In this document: positions 1-9,925 of the stretch, piece after piece
How the letters are laid out: each line of letters begins with the position of its first letter
Position numbering within the stretch: the stretch's first letter is position 1
Assembly (NCBI GenBank): GCA_000158135.1
Contig: DS999535.1
Coordinates: 1-64,000, forward strand
Direction: 5' to 3'
Origin: Rhodobacteraceae bacterium KLH11
Lineage (GTDB): Bacteria; Pseudomonadota; Alphaproteobacteria; Rhodobacterales; Rhodobacteraceae
Length of the DNA: 64,000 bases
Position numbers and translations under genes: made by a program
Notes under the pieces: generated by a model
Database searches by the model: none
Seen by the model: the letters and a program-made list of their open reading frames with translations, nothing else
Told to the model about the DNA's origin: nothing

Positions 1-413
1 TTGCGGATGGGCAAGGTGTTGAGAAGGATGCGGCCAGGGCGGTGGCCTATTGGCAGCAAGCGTCCCGGCAGAACCACGTGGCCGCGATCAACTATCTGGG
101 TCAGGCCTATCGCGATGGGGCAGGTGTTGCGCAGAGTTATGAGACCGCCTTCGGGAACTTCGCGCGCACCGGCGCAGCGGGCAACCCGTTGGGGCTGTTC
201 GAACTGGCCAAAGCCTATCAAGCCGGAAACGGCGTGGGCCGGGATCTGATCAAAGCGCATGGCTATGCCAACCTGGCCTCTGCGCGCGGCATGGATGAGG
301 CCCGCGTTCTGAGGGATGCCCTGAATGCCCAGTTGGATCGTGATGATCTGGAGGCGGCGCAGCGCTTTGCCCGCACGTGGGAGGCAACACCGCTGGATCA
401 GGTCGCGCAATAG
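1..413 (+). CDS. Sel1-repeat (TPR-like) protein, C-terminal part
   Basis: The gene enters from outside the window; the frame is open from base 3 and stops at 411-413. The visible 136 residues contain Sel1-like repeats, with the pattern A-x-x-x-Y-x-x-G-x-G-V around residues 1-75 (for example YLGQAYRDGAGV and ELAKAYQAGNGV). Sel1 repeats form alpha-solenoids used for protein-protein contacts, often in envelope or secretion settings. The start is not visible, so signal peptide and full length are unknown. It is followed after 53 bases by a lipoprotein gene on the same strand. It may belong to the secretion locus downstream, but nothing in the sequence proves that. Confidence 0.75.
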   Translation, partial: ADGQGVEKDAARAVAYWQQASRQNHVAAINYLGQAYRDGAGVAQSYETAFGNFARTGAAGNPLGLFELAKAYQAGNGVGRDLIKAHGYANLASARGMDEARVLRDALNAQLDRDDLEAAQRFARTWEATPLDQVAQ

Positions 414-466
414 CATGCGCTCGGCCGATTTCGTGTTTCAGTCAGATCAGTTTGGTACCTTCGACC

Positions 467-832
467 ATGAATAATATCGTCAAATTCCCCGTTGTTCTTC
501 TGTTTGTCCTGACCGGTTGCACCGAGACATCCCCTGAGCAGCTCAAAGAGATCTACAGCGTTTCCCGACTAAGCAATGGCAGCTATTCAGCCATGATCGA
601 GGTCCGCGAGAACCATGCCAGCCAGCAGGACAAGTTCAGCCAGAGCGCGTTCAACGAGATATGTGGCGGACCGGCAGCCATCACGTCACGCACCGTCTCA
701 GCACCGTTCAACAAACAGACTACATATACGCAGCGAACCTGGAATCCGGCCGTTGGCCAATTGGTCCAAACCGCTAGCTTTCCGGTCAACACACCGCATG
801 TTCGCATGACCTACGGGTTTGAGTGCTCATGA
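467..832 (+). CDS. small predicted lipoprotein
   Basis: This encodes 121 residues. The ATG at 467 is preferred over longer in-frame starts because it places a short basic N-terminus and a hydrophobic stretch directly before the lipobox LTGC (Cys about residue 16), the site of lipidation by Lgt/signal peptidase II. The mature part contains two cysteines (CGG and a C-terminal ECS). I do not recognise a domain. It overlaps the next gene by four bases (ATGA), so it is translationally coupled to the IalB-like protein and through it to the TpsB/TpsA pair. An envelope accessory role for the secretion system is inferred from this coupling only. Confidence 0.7.
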   Translation: MNNIVKFPVVLLFVLTGCTETSPEQLKEIYSVSRLSNGSYSAMIEVRENHASQQDKFSQSAFNEICGGPAAITSRTVSAPFNKQTTYTQRTWNPAVGQLVQTASFPVNTPHVRMTYGFECS

Positions 833-1335
833 GGAGCAAGGGTTTTTACCTGTTGCCAGGCCTCTTCCTTCTCTATTCAACGGCTTTGGCGCAAGTGGCA
901 GCGCCCCAACCCGTGGAAGAGGTGTTTTCGGACTGGCGGGTATTGTGTCAGCCGACAGATCAAGGGTCAGCCTGTCAGATGTTGCAGAGCGCCGCAGCCG
1001 AAGAAGATGGGCCGCCTGTCTTCCTGCTGAGCGTCTCTGCGACGTCAGAGCAGAGCTATGCGGTCATGACGGTTCCGGTTGGTGTGTATCTGGCCCCGGG
1101 GATTGAGTTGCACGTGGACAACCGCCGACCGTTCAAGGTTCTGTATGAGGTGTGCGACCAACTTGGCTGTCATGCCGGGTTTCGTATGAACGGGGATGTC
1201 CTGCGGGCCTTCCGCAAAGGGCTGCAGGTAAAGGCCCGGGTCTGGACGGCGCGCGACAAGGCCGTTGATTTCCCCCTGTCGCTGCGCGGGTTCACCGCCG
1301 CCTACACGCATTTCCGCGCGGCAGGTGATCAATGA
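829..1335 (+). CDS. IalB-family (invasion-associated locus B) periplasmic protein
   Basis: About 168 residues with an N-terminal hydrophobic signal peptide ending near the Ala-Leu-Ala-Gln motif. The mature part has the IalB-family layout: an early DWRVLC segment, a second Cys about 15 residues on, a VPVGVYLAPG segment, the paired Cys of VCDQLGCHAGF, and a C-terminal SLRGFTAAYTHF motif. IalB proteins are common envelope proteins in alphaproteobacteria; the biochemical role is not settled. ATG 829 overlaps the upstream stop; an alternative GTG lies at 823. The stop overlaps the start of the TpsB gene, so lipoprotein, IalB-like protein and TpsB form one coupled unit, an unusual arrangement for a two-partner secretion locus. 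Confidence 0.75.
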   Translation: MRSKGFYLLPGLFLLYSTALAQVAAPQPVEEVFSDWRVLCQPTDQGSACQMLQSAAAEEDGPPVFLLSVSATSEQSYAVMTVPVGVYLAPGIELHVDNRRPFKVLYEVCDQLGCHAGFRMNGDVLRAFRKGLQVKARVWTARDKAVDFPLSLRGFTAAYTHFRAAGDQ

Positions 1336-3047
1336 TGCGTGTGCTACCTCTGATCTGCTCTGCTGTATTGGGCGTTGGCATATCGGGGCTGACCGCATCC
1401 GGGCTTAAAGCTCAGGGCGTGTTGCAAAGCATCGGCAATGACATTCTGCAACAACAGACCGAACAGACGGCGGAACAGGAACGCCGCCGTGAAGATTTCG
1501 AGACCCGCGAAGATGTCGGGCTGGATCAACCGGTTCAACCCGAACGTTACACACCCCCGCCCGGTGGCCCGTGTTTTGAGATCCGCAGTATCGATCTTGA
1601 AGGGTTTGAGGCGTTCAGACACAAACCCGAAGGCTATCGCGATCTGATCGGTACCTGTGCGACAGCGGCGGATATCGCGCAGACACTGAACCGGATCAAT
1701 ACCTATTATCAGGAACTGGGCTTCATCACGACCCGGGCCTATGTGCCCCGGCAGGATGTGGCGGACGGGTCGCTGGCGATCACCATCGTACCGGGACGGA
1801 TCGAGGGCTATGTCTATGGTACGGGCGCAGCGGCAGATGCGCGCCTGAATGCGGCCTTCCCGACAACACGTGGCGACGTGTTGAACCTGCGCGACCTGGA
1901 ACAGGGGTTGGAGAATATCAACGCGCCACGCTCGGCAAGCGGTCAGTTCCAGCTGGTGCCCGGAGAGACGCCCGGTGGGTCGTTCATTCAGGTCGATGTG
2001 CAGGACCGCCGCCCGTGGTATCTGGATGTTCAGGTCGACAATTCCGGTTTTGCGTCCACAGGGCGCGCCCGGGGCAGTGGAACCTTTGGTCTGGATAATG
2101 CGCTGAATCTGAATGATCAGCTGAGGATCGGCATCACCACCACACTTTTTGAACAACGGGGTACGCGGTATTCGGATTCCGTCTCGGTCAACTGGGGCGT
2201 GCCGGTTGGCAACTGGCTGTTCAATGCAGATCTGAGCACAAGCGATTACCGGTTTGTCACCGAAGGCATCAACCAGTCTTTTGTGACCGAAGGGCGCAGC
2301 TACAATCTGGTTTTGCTGACCGAACGCCTGCTGATGCGCAACCAACGTTCGAAGATCTATGCGTATGGTGATCTGAAGCTGAACCGGACCCAGACCTCGA
2401 TCAATGGATTTGATATTACCAGCCAACGTCAGCGCCTGACCGTCGCAACCTTGGGGCTGCGCGGGGAAAGCATAATTGGTCAGGGCCGGTTGTTCTGGAA
2501 TGTTGGCGCAAAAACCGGGCTGGATGCGCTGGGGGCAGATATCCCCGACACCAGCGTTATTGATCAGGAGTTTACCTTGATCCGGCTGCGGGCCCGGTTC
2601 AGCCATCCGATCGGCGCGACCGGGCTGACCTATCGCAGCAGGCTTGTGGGGCAGTATTCAGATGACACGCTGCCGGGGATCGAGCAGTTCGGCATTGGCG
2701 GCTGGAGCACGGTACGGGGGTTTCACGACGACAGCCTGTTCGGTGATACCGGCCTCTATCTGCGCAACACCATCGAATGGGGGGCTTACAAGGCCCCCAG
2801 GGTCGAGATCCGCATGAATGCCGGGCTTGATTTTGGTTACGTCAAACCCAGCACCCTGCGGCGCTGGTCACAGGATCATCTGTCCGGCGTCAGCCTGGGT
2901 GCGGATATCCTTCTGGACAATCGGGCCACCCTGCAGGTTCAGGTCGCCCATGCGCTCAGCCGACCGGATGAGACCCGGCCCGGTCTCAATCCTGCCTTCA
3001 CCTCGGCCCGCACGATCGGGTTTGTCAGCCTGAGGGTACAGTTCTGA
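1332..3047 (+). CDS. TpsB outer-membrane transporter (ShlB/FhaC/HecB family)
   Basis: This 571-residue protein has the length and layout of a two-partner-secretion pore: signal peptide (about residues 1-28, ending LKAQ), a Q/R/E-rich linker, POTRA domains (about residues 70-220; e.g. the segment with YYQELGFITTRAYVP and a VPGRIEGY motif), and a C-terminal beta barrel (about 230-571) ending in alternating hydrophobics and a final aromatic (VSLRVQF), typical of outer-membrane barrels. Family members export the TpsA partner from periplasm to surface. It overlaps the IalB-like gene by four bases and sits 42 bases before the TpsA start. The adjacent large TPS-domain gene makes the assignment firm. 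Confidence 0.9.
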   Translation: MMRVLPLICSAVLGVGISGLTASGLKAQGVLQSIGNDILQQQTEQTAEQERRREDFETREDVGLDQPVQPERYTPPPGGPCFEIRSIDLEGFEAFRHKPEGYRDLIGTCATAADIAQTLNRINTYYQELGFITTRAYVPRQDVADGSLAITIVPGRIEGYVYGTGAAADARLNAAFPTTRGDVLNLRDLEQGLENINAPRSASGQFQLVPGETPGGSFIQVDVQDRRPWYLDVQVDNSGFASTGRARGSGTFGLDNALNLNDQLRIGITTTLFEQRGTRYSDSVSVNWGVPVGNWLFNADLSTSDYRFVTEGINQSFVTEGRSYNLVLLTERLLMRNQRSKIYAYGDLKLNRTQTSINGFDITSQRQRLTVATLGLRGESIIGQGRLFWNVGAKTGLDALGADIPDTSVIDQEFTLIRLRARFSHPIGATGLTYRSRLVGQYSDDTLPGIEQFGIGGWSTVRGFHDDSLFGDTGLYLRNTIEWGAYKAPRVEIRMNAGLDFGYVKPSTLRRWSQDHLSGVSLGADILLDNRATLQVQVAHALSRPDETRPGLNPAFTSARTIGFVSLRVQF

Positions 3048-3089
3048 TGCGATTTTCCGCCGCTCATAGTGTTTTACAAAGGTATCCCC

Positions 3090-6000
3090 ATGCGTAAGCG
3101 TTTTCTTGAAAAAGCGGTTTCTTCGGTTCTGACCTTTGCGCTGACCGTTCAGCCCGCCCTGCTTCACGCGCAAAACATCCAGCCTGCCAACCCGAGCCCG
3201 GGACCTCGCCCGCATGTGGATCAGTCGCTGAACGGCACAACGGTCGTCAACATCTCAACGCCCAATGGCGCAGGTGTCAGCCATGATGTCTATACCGCCT
3301 TTGAGGCGGGTGACCTGATCCTGAACAACTCGGCCGAGATCACCAACACGCAGCTCGGCGGTGTGATCGAGGGCAATGGCAATCTGAGGCCCGGACGGGA
3401 GGCTGATCTTTGGATTGGCGAGGTTGTCGGCGGCAGCCAGACCCAGCTGAATGGTATCCTCGAAGTGGCGGGACCGCAGATGGATGTGGTGCTGGCCAAT
3501 GAGTTTGGCATCACCTGCAACGGGTGCGGCTTTCTCAATACCGGGCGGGCGACGCTGACAACCGGAACGCCGCAATTTGGCGGCAATGGTGCCCTTACAG
3601 GGTTCGATGTGCGCCGGGGGACGGTGACCATCGGGGCGGATGGGCTGAACCCGGAAAGTCGGCTGGCGCTGACTGACACCAGCCGTGTAGACGTGATCGC
3701 GCGCGCGGCTGCGATTTATGGTGCGATGCGGGCTGATCAGCTCAACGTGGTCGCCGGGGCCAATCAGGTTGACTATAACTGGTCCTACGATCCGGAAACC
3801 GGCGCGGTGACGGGGATCACCGCGCAGGCGGGCGAAGGCACGGCCCCGGCATTGGCCGTGGATGTTGCTGCGCTTGGCGGTATGTATGCCAATGCAATCC
3901 GTCTGATCGCAACCGAGAACGGCGTGGGCGTGCGTCTGAACGGAAATATGGCGTCCTCGACCAATATTGCGCTGCGCGCGGACGGGCAGCTGACGCTTGG
4001 TGCGCCATCGGGTGGTCCGGCACCGCAAATCCGGGCGGGTGGGCGTGTGCAGGTCCGCAATCAGGGGCCCATTCTGCTGGACGGCGCGATTACCTCGGAA
4101 AGCGGTGATCTTATCGACATCAGAACCGGCAATGGTGACCTGACCTTCAACGGTCAGGCGGCAGGCGGTGCGATCCGCCTGGAAAGCGCCGGTATGTTGA
4201 ACATCTCGGGGGCCATCGTGGCACGTGAGGCGTTTGCCGCTGCATCAACCACCAGCTCTGTGGCGTTGGACGGCACTTCCGAGGTCTTCGCACGGTCCAT
4301 TGACGTAGATGCGCTGACGCAACTGTCCTTCGAGGGCAGGGCTGCCGCCCTTGAAGCGGCTGCGCTGACGGCCGGAACCGAGCTTGCAACAGGCGCAAGT
4401 TCGGAACTTGTTGCGGAGTCTGTGGCTTTCATCGGTGATGACGCTCGGATTGAAGGGCAGGCCCAGGCGCTTGACGAGCTGACCATTGAAGCGACAGACG
4501 GGTCGGTTACGCACACGGGATCGTCACGCGGGCAATTTGTCACCATAACCGGTGACGCGGTTCAGACCGGCACCGGTTCCCAGATCGCTGCTGTCGAAGA
4601 CCTGTCCGTGACGGCGCAGGATCAGGCGGTTATCGATGGTGATCTGGTTGCCGGGCAACAGGCAAACCTGTTGGTCACAGCAGGGGATCTCTCCCTTCAG
4701 GGGCGGATCAATGCAGGTAATACCGACGTCACGGCCTCTGGCCAAACCAGCCTGGGTGCCGATGCACTGGCAGTGGGCCACTCGGTGCTGGAGCTTCGGT
4801 CGGGCGCGCTGAATGGAGGGCTGACTGTATCGCATTTCAGCCAGCTGCGCGCAGGTGATGGCCTTGCAGTCACACTGGACACAGGCGGGCTTTCTGTCGC
4901 CGCATCAGAACGGGTGGAATTTGACGGGGACCTCCTGCTTGATCTCGGCGGTGATCTGGAAAACCGCGGCACGATCAAGGCAAGTGGTGATCTGCAACTG
5001 CGCAGTGGTGCTGATCTGAACAACCGCGGCGGCCTTCTGAAGTCCGGCGACGCAATGCAGCTGGTCGCCCGCAACGGCACTGTCCTGAACCAATCCGGCC
5101 GTATCGAAGCAGATGGGGGTCTGGCCATTGAGGGACAGGAGGTCATCAATGAATTCACCGCGGTTTCAGTAGAGACATCGGATTCTATCGCCCGGATCGA
5201 GGGCGAAACCACGGTGGAAATCACCAGAGAGACCAACACAATTGGCACGATTGTCATTGGCACCGAAGTTCGGCCTGTCTCGGAAACCGTTATTGCGGAT
5301 GATCCGAGTGAGTTACCTCCACGATCCTGCTCGGACAGAACGCGCTTGCAGTTTATTCGGAATGGAGCCTCTACCTGTGGAGGAGTGTTGGACGGCATCC
5401 CCGAAGGTTCCGGCACAGTGACCTGGACACAAGGGCAGGCTGTGACAGCTAACAGCGCACGCCCGGAAATCCTGTCCGGAGCGGGAATTGCCATCTCGGC
5501 TGATGTTGTGCACAACGATGCTGGCTTGTTCTCTTCCGCAGCAGGGACGGAAATTCAAAGCAGGCAGTTTGCAAACACCAGCATTGAAGACACGCAAACA
5601 AGCTTTCAGTCAACCTATTCCATCAGGTTCCGCGATGAGGTTAACAATAGCGGAGTCATTGATCGCATAATCCGCGAGACGACGGTAGACGTAGGGGCAC
5701 CGGAAATCATCCGGCGACCCGATCCCGAAGCCTCTCTGACAGGTGAGATTCTTGCGGGTGCCGGGATCAACATCAACGGCTCAACCGTTCATTCGGATGG
5801 CAACATCAGGGCTGGAACAAGCTCTGTCCTTCTTCCGCAGGAAAATGCTGCTGTAACAGAGTCCCCTCTGCCCGCGCTGGTTATCCCGACCACGTCACTG
5901 ACACCGGTGCAGCCAGACCTGCCAGAGCTTGCAAATCTGGATACCCTGATTGGCGAAGGCCGGACCAGTCTCGGGACAACCCCCGTCTCGTTTGAAGACT

Positions 6001-9000
6001 TCTTTTCTTCCGATTACTTTCTGGATCGGCTGCAAATCCAGAATGAACTGTTTCAGAACATCAATCGCCCAGCCGAATGGAATGGGTATCCGAGCGACGG
6101 AACCCCTTATGAGGGTGGGCCTGCCGTTCAAGCCCCCGGGCCCGGTTTTACCGGCTTTGGGGATCGGTTTGGTCTGTCCGAGACCGGGCTGGTTGCAGCA
6201 CTGGATAAAGCCAATGCTTCAACCAGCGGTGATCTGACGATCATCGCGGGCGACATCGCGGGTGCAGGCGGTTCACTGGTTGCTGAGAATGGCGCGCTGT
6301 CTCTGACCTCATTCGGCGACATTACTTTTGAAAGTACCGAACTTGGTGCTGATCTGATTGATATCATTACCGGCGGCGACTTTTCGGGCAAGGCGCTGGT
6401 GATCAGATCAAGCTCTGACACTTCGATATTTGCAGCAGGCAACGTCACCATCGAAGGCTTGAAACAGACCCGCGAGAATTACACCCAAACCAGCACTACC
6501 CGTATCACCAGCAACATCGCCTCGCGCTTTGATGTGGGCGGTGATCTGTCGGTCATCTCGTCATCTGACCTGAGCATGGCCGGGGTCGAGGCACAGGTCG
6601 CGGGTGATACGCGCCTGACTGCCAGGGGCAGCCTCTATCTTCTCGCCGAAGACCGAAGGGTTCAATACAACGAAGGTGACAGAAGGAACGGCAAGGACAG
6701 GCTGTCCATCAAGTCACAGGTGACACGCCTTTCCACGGGCGGTGACTTCATCGCCAATGCGGGCGGCGATGCGGTGCTGATCGGGACGCAGATTAACGCG
6801 GGCGGGTCGGCCCATCTGGCGGCGGCTGGCGATGTGGTTCTGGCGGCGGCGCAAGACATCAAACAGTCTGAAAAGCGGAAAACCAGCAGCGGGTTCCTGT
6901 CGAAGAAAAAGGAAACGCGCTCTACCCTGGCCGTCACCAACCGAGGTGTCGGGATCACCGCAGGCGGCGATATCGATGTTATCGCTGAAACCGGAGACCT
7001 GACCACCGCCGGGACGGAATTCGCCAGCGCCTCGGGTGATATCAACCTCGCAGCGACCGAGGGTAACATCCTCGCCGGTACCTACACCGACGTCTTTGAA
7101 AAAACGCATGTCAAGGAGAAGAGCTACCTTGGCGGCTTGCTGAGCAGATCCAGCCAGCTGCACACGGTCGATCACATCAATACCGGCACCGACGCGCTGG
7201 CAGCGCTGGACCTGAGCATCGTATCCGGCACAGACACCACGTTGGTCGGCGCAACGCTATCTGCGGGTCAGAACCTGAACATCACAACCGGCGGCGACTT
7301 CTCGGTTCAGGCGGCCATCGACAGCCACCGCTCCGAGTTCTTCGAAAGCGATTTGGGCCTGGTCACATTGACCACCGTGCAGGAGAGCAGCTTTGCCGAA
7401 ACTGCCCGGCTGACTGAGTTGCTGGCCGGACAAGGCATGAGTTTCGACATCGGCGGTGATGCCGAGCTGGTGCTGTATCAAACCGCCGGTGTTGATGCGC
7501 CAAACCCGCAAGACCTCTACCCCGAGGAGCTTCTGGCCATCGACGGGTTGGACCTGATCAGCCGGGATCTGGCGGATGAATATTTCTACGACAAGCAAAC
7601 CCAGCTCTCGCCCGCGTTCAAAGCCCTCGTCGCGATTGCGGTTGCCGCTTATGCGCCAGCGCTCGTTGCTCAAATCGGAAATGTGGCGGCTGGAGCAGCC
7701 GCAGGCACGACCACAACCTCCATTGCAGGGATCACCACTGCGACGACAACAACAGCCACAGGCGCAATTCACCTCACAGCTGTCGGACAGGGGCTGTCGG
7801 CAGCGATCTCCAGCGCAACGGTTTCGACACTGGATGGCGTGGTCTCCGGTAATCTCGACCTGGGTGAAATCCTCGAAACAGCTGCGTTCTCAGGTGTATC
7901 CGCGGGACTCACATCAGGCCTCAATCTGGATGACATCGTCGGGAAGATTCCCGAAAGCAGCCCGCTCAACGATGCGCTACTTGGGAATTTCGGCAACGGT
8001 AGCCTGACAATAGCGGGTGTCCTGGAAGGAACGATTGATGGTGCCATATCATCCGGTCTCAGCTCCGCTGTTTATGGCACCGACTTTAGCGATAGTTTCA
8101 CGGCTGGCCTCGCCAGTACCCTTGCCAATTTGGCTGCAGCCGATGCACAGAACGTAGTTGGAGCAACGTTTGAAGCAGGCTCTACCGGTAACATCTTGAG
8201 CCACTCGTTTCTTGGGTGTTTGAAAGCAGAGGCAACTGGGGCAGATTGTGCGTCTGGTATAGCCGGTGCGTTGAGTGAACAGGCTTACGTGGCATCAATC
8301 GGCGGTACAATTCCACAAATCGGCACTGATGAATACCTTGCGTGGAAAGGTCAACACAGCCAGAATATTGAACTAATAGGTGCAGCCGTTGGATTTGTAT
8401 TTTCTGGCGGAGAAGCGGAAAACGTCAACGCAGCCTCAAGTTATGCAGTTTCAGCATTTCAGAATAACTACCTTACCAGTGCTCAACGAGCGGAAGTTGA
8501 ACGCTTGCTGGCTGAAAAAAACGAACTTCTGGGCGGGGAGTGTCAGTTTGATGCGTCGAGGTGCGAGGCAATTGAGCAGCGCCTTTCAGAACTGGAACTG
8601 GAATCTGCGCTTAACACATTGGATCTGGAACAGGCCTGCAAATCCTCGCTAACCTCGGCGGCCTGTACCGCGTACGTCAATGAAGCCAGAAACTACATTG
8701 AATGGACCGACATCAATGGGCATCGGTTTGATGTAAACATTGGGCAGTTCTACCACCCCGGATTACTGGGGAAAGGCAAGGCGGGTCTCGATCAAAGCAT
8801 TATCCAGGCCATCGAAGAAAAGCCTCAAGTGACGTCTTTGGACGATTTGCGCGACACCGTGCACCAGCTCAATCGGGCCGGATTGTTCACGGGCTATTTC
8901 GGAGAAGCAGGCGACCTGAAACATCAAGGCCAGTTGATGGATGAATTCGGTCGGTTGAACGATACCAACGATCCCCTTGTCGAAATCCCTTGTGCAGGTC

Positions 9001-9638
9001 CAAATGTGGCCAATGCCTGCTATAAAAATCGGCGTGCAGAGATCCGAAAAGAACTGGCCGGTTATGGTATCAAGGACTTCTTTGTTCCACGCACCATTGG
9101 TGGCGTCATTTTTGAAGTCGGCACCGCAGGCGCAGGCACGCTTGTCAAGTTGGGCGGCAAAACTTTCTTACGAGTTGGCGATGAGCTTCTAGAAGCAACT
9201 GCAGATGGTGCAGGTGGATACAAAGTTGCCCCAAATAAGACAATCGGAAGCAAAGCTGCGGAGAAAGTTACGTGGGTGGACGAAAATGCTAGTATGAGTG
9301 CAAGAGCGCGATCCTATGACGATGGTGCCACTGGGTCCCGCTCCAATGTTGAAACTCGGCAAGGCCAAGCTCCATCACTCACACGAACTACATCAGATGG
9401 GAAAACAGTTTCTGTTCGTTTTGATGGTGTTGACGGGGATGTTCTGGTAGATCGAAAGCTCTCCGTTGTAACTACACCAAAGGCAAAAAATCAGGTTCTA
9501 CGGCAATCTGAGGCACTTGAGCAGAACGGGCTAACAGCCCGCTGGGAAGTTCCTACGCAGGCACAAGCTAATCGTGCAACACGAGTTTTCGAAGAGCTTG
9601 GGATAGAAAATATAACCGTGAAGGTAGTTCCCGAATGA
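3090..9638 (+). CDS. TpsA exoprotein: filamentous-haemagglutinin/CdiA-like protein with C-terminal toxin-like domain
   Basis: I take ATG 3090 (2182 residues), preceded by AAAGG at good spacing, rather than an upstream in-frame codon at 3069. Order: extended signal peptide (residues 1-28), TPS/haemagglutination domain (about 30-280, with NGNLRPG and NEFGITCNGCGFLN segments recognised by TpsB), a long beta-helical repeat region (about 280-1500), a hydrophobic Ala/Gly/Thr-rich pretoxin region (about 1515-1800), an NNYL motif resembling the VENN-type border (about residue 1795), then a variable C-terminus. The last about 110 residues contain FDGVDGDVLVDRK, compatible with a PD-(D/E)xK nuclease-like toxin (inference). 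Base composition drifts to more A/T from about 8.2 kb, as expected for exchangeable toxin ends. The next gene overlaps it and is the likely immunity gene. Confidence 0.88.
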   Translation: MRKRFLEKAVSSVLTFALTVQPALLHAQNIQPANPSPGPRPHVDQSLNGTTVVNISTPNGAGVSHDVYTAFEAGDLILNNSAEITNTQLGGVIEGNGNLRPGREADLWIGEVVGGSQTQLNGILEVAGPQMDVVLANEFGITCNGCGFLNTGRATLTTGTPQFGGNGALTGFDVRRGTVTIGADGLNPESRLALTDTSRVDVIARAAAIYGAMRADQLNVVAGANQVDYNWSYDPETGAVTGITAQAGEGTAPALAVDVAALGGMYANAIRLIATENGVGVRLNGNMASSTNIALRADGQLTLGAPSGGPAPQIRAGGRVQVRNQGPILLDGAITSESGDLIDIRTGNGDLTFNGQAAGGAIRLESAGMLNISGAIVAREAFAAASTTSSVALDGTSEVFARSIDVDALTQLSFEGRAAALEAAALTAGTELATGASSELVAESVAFIGDDARIEGQAQALDELTIEATDGSVTHTGSSRGQFVTITGDAVQTGTGSQIAAVEDLSVTAQDQAVIDGDLVAGQQANLLVTAGDLSLQGRINAGNTDVTASGQTSLGADALAVGHSVLELRSGALNGGLTVSHFSQLRAGDGLAVTLDTGGLSVAASERVEFDGDLLLDLGGDLENRGTIKASGDLQLRSGADLNNRGGLLKSGDAMQLVARNGTVLNQSGRIEADGGLAIEGQEVINEFTAVSVETSDSIARIEGETTVEITRETNTIGTIVIGTEVRPVSETVIADDPSELPPRSCSDRTRLQFIRNGASTCGGVLDGIPEGSGTVTWTQGQAVTANSARPEILSGAGIAISADVVHNDAGLFSSAAGTEIQSRQFANTSIEDTQTSFQSTYSIRFRDEVNNSGVIDRIIRETTVDVGAPEIIRRPDPEASLTGEILAGAGININGSTVHSDGNIRAGTSSVLLPQENAAVTESPLPALVIPTTSLTPVQPDLPELANLDTLIGEGRTSLGTTPVSFEDFFSSDYFLDRLQIQNELFQNINRPAEWNGYPSDGTPYEGGPAVQAPGPGFTGFGDRFGLSETGLVAALDKANASTSGDLTIIAGDIAGAGGSLVAENGALSLTSFGDITFESTELGADLIDIITGGDFSGKALVIRSSSDTSIFAAGNVTIEGLKQTRENYTQTSTTRITSNIASRFDVGGDLSVISSSDLSMAGVEAQVAGDTRLTARGSLYLLAEDRRVQYNEGDRRNGKDRLSIKSQVTRLSTGGDFIANAGGDAVLIGTQINAGGSAHLAAAGDVVLAAAQDIKQSEKRKTSSGFLSKKKETRSTLAVTNRGVGITAGGDIDVIAETGDLTTAGTEFASASGDINLAATEGNILAGTYTDVFEKTHVKEKSYLGGLLSRSSQLHTVDHINTGTDALAALDLSIVSGTDTTLVGATLSAGQNLNITTGGDFSVQAAIDSHRSEFFESDLGLVTLTTVQESSFAETARLTELLAGQGMSFDIGGDAELVLYQTAGVDAPNPQDLYPEELLAIDGLDLISRDLADEYFYDKQTQLSPAFKALVAIAVAAYAPALVAQIGNVAAGAAAGTTTTSIAGITTATTTTATGAIHLTAVGQGLSAAISSATVSTLDGVVSGNLDLGEILETAAFSGVSAGLTSGLNLDDIVGKIPESSPLNDALLGNFGNGSLTIAGVLEGTIDGAISSGLSSAVYGTDFSDSFTAGLASTLANLAAADAQNVVGATFEAGSTGNILSHSFLGCLKAEATGADCASGIAGALSEQAYVASIGGTIPQIGTDEYLAWKGQHSQNIELIGAAVGFVFSGGEAENVNAASSYAVSAFQNNYLTSAQRAEVERLLAEKNELLGGECQFDASRCEAIEQRLSELELESALNTLDLEQACKSSLTSAACTAYVNEARNYIEWTDINGHRFDVNIGQFYHPGLLGKGKAGLDQSIIQAIEEKPQVTSLDDLRDTVHQLNRAGLFTGYFGEAGDLKHQGQLMDEFGRLNDTNDPLVEIPCAGPNVANACYKNRRAEIRKELAGYGIKDFFVPRTIGGVIFEVGTAGAGTLVKLGGKTFLRVGDELLEATADGAGGYKVAPNKTIGSKAAEKVTWVDENASMSARARSYDDGATGSRSNVETRQGQAPSLTRTTSDGKTVSVRFDGVDGDVLVDRKLSVVTTPKAKNQVLRQSEALEQNGLTARWEVPTQAQANRATRVFEELGIENITVKVVPE

Positions 9639-9904
9639 CAAACAACCTTGTACAACAACTAACTTATTTTCTGGTCGATCAGATATTTCAGATCGAAAGC
9701 GCGAGCGATGATCAAATCAACGAAGATTTTGCAGTGAGCCTCATGGAAACGGTTGGGGCAGAGTTACAATCTTTGCCTCCCGATGATCTTTCAAGTTTAG
9801 TCAGAGTGATTTCCGATATGGCCGCTTCTGAACGAGATGAAGAACGCAAGGAGTTTCTTTCAAGTTTTGTCGAGAATTTTGGTCTCGATGAAGGATTTTC
9901 CTGA
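9635..9904 (+). CDS. candidate immunity protein for the TpsA C-terminal toxin
   Basis: An 89-residue acidic, cytoplasmic-looking protein without signal peptide, starting inside the TpsA stop (ATGA overlap at 9635). It is Asp/Glu-rich, including an acidic run near residues 65-75. No family recognised. In CdiA and related TPS toxins the gene directly after the toxin end encodes the neutralising immunity protein, so position, size, coupling and A/T-rich composition support that role. The assignment rests on context, not homology. Confidence 0.65.
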   Translation: MTNNLVQQLTYFLVDQIFQIESASDDQINEDFAVSLMETVGAELQSLPPDDLSSLVRVISDMAASERDEERKEFLSSFVENFGLDEGFS

Positions 9905-9925
9905 TCGTTTTAGAGAGCTTCTCAT

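Noticed and set aside
1344..2606. 420-codon frame opposite the TpsB gene
   Set aside because: It mirrors TpsB codons on the other strand, has no ribosome-binding site and no recognisable domain; TpsB is clearly real.
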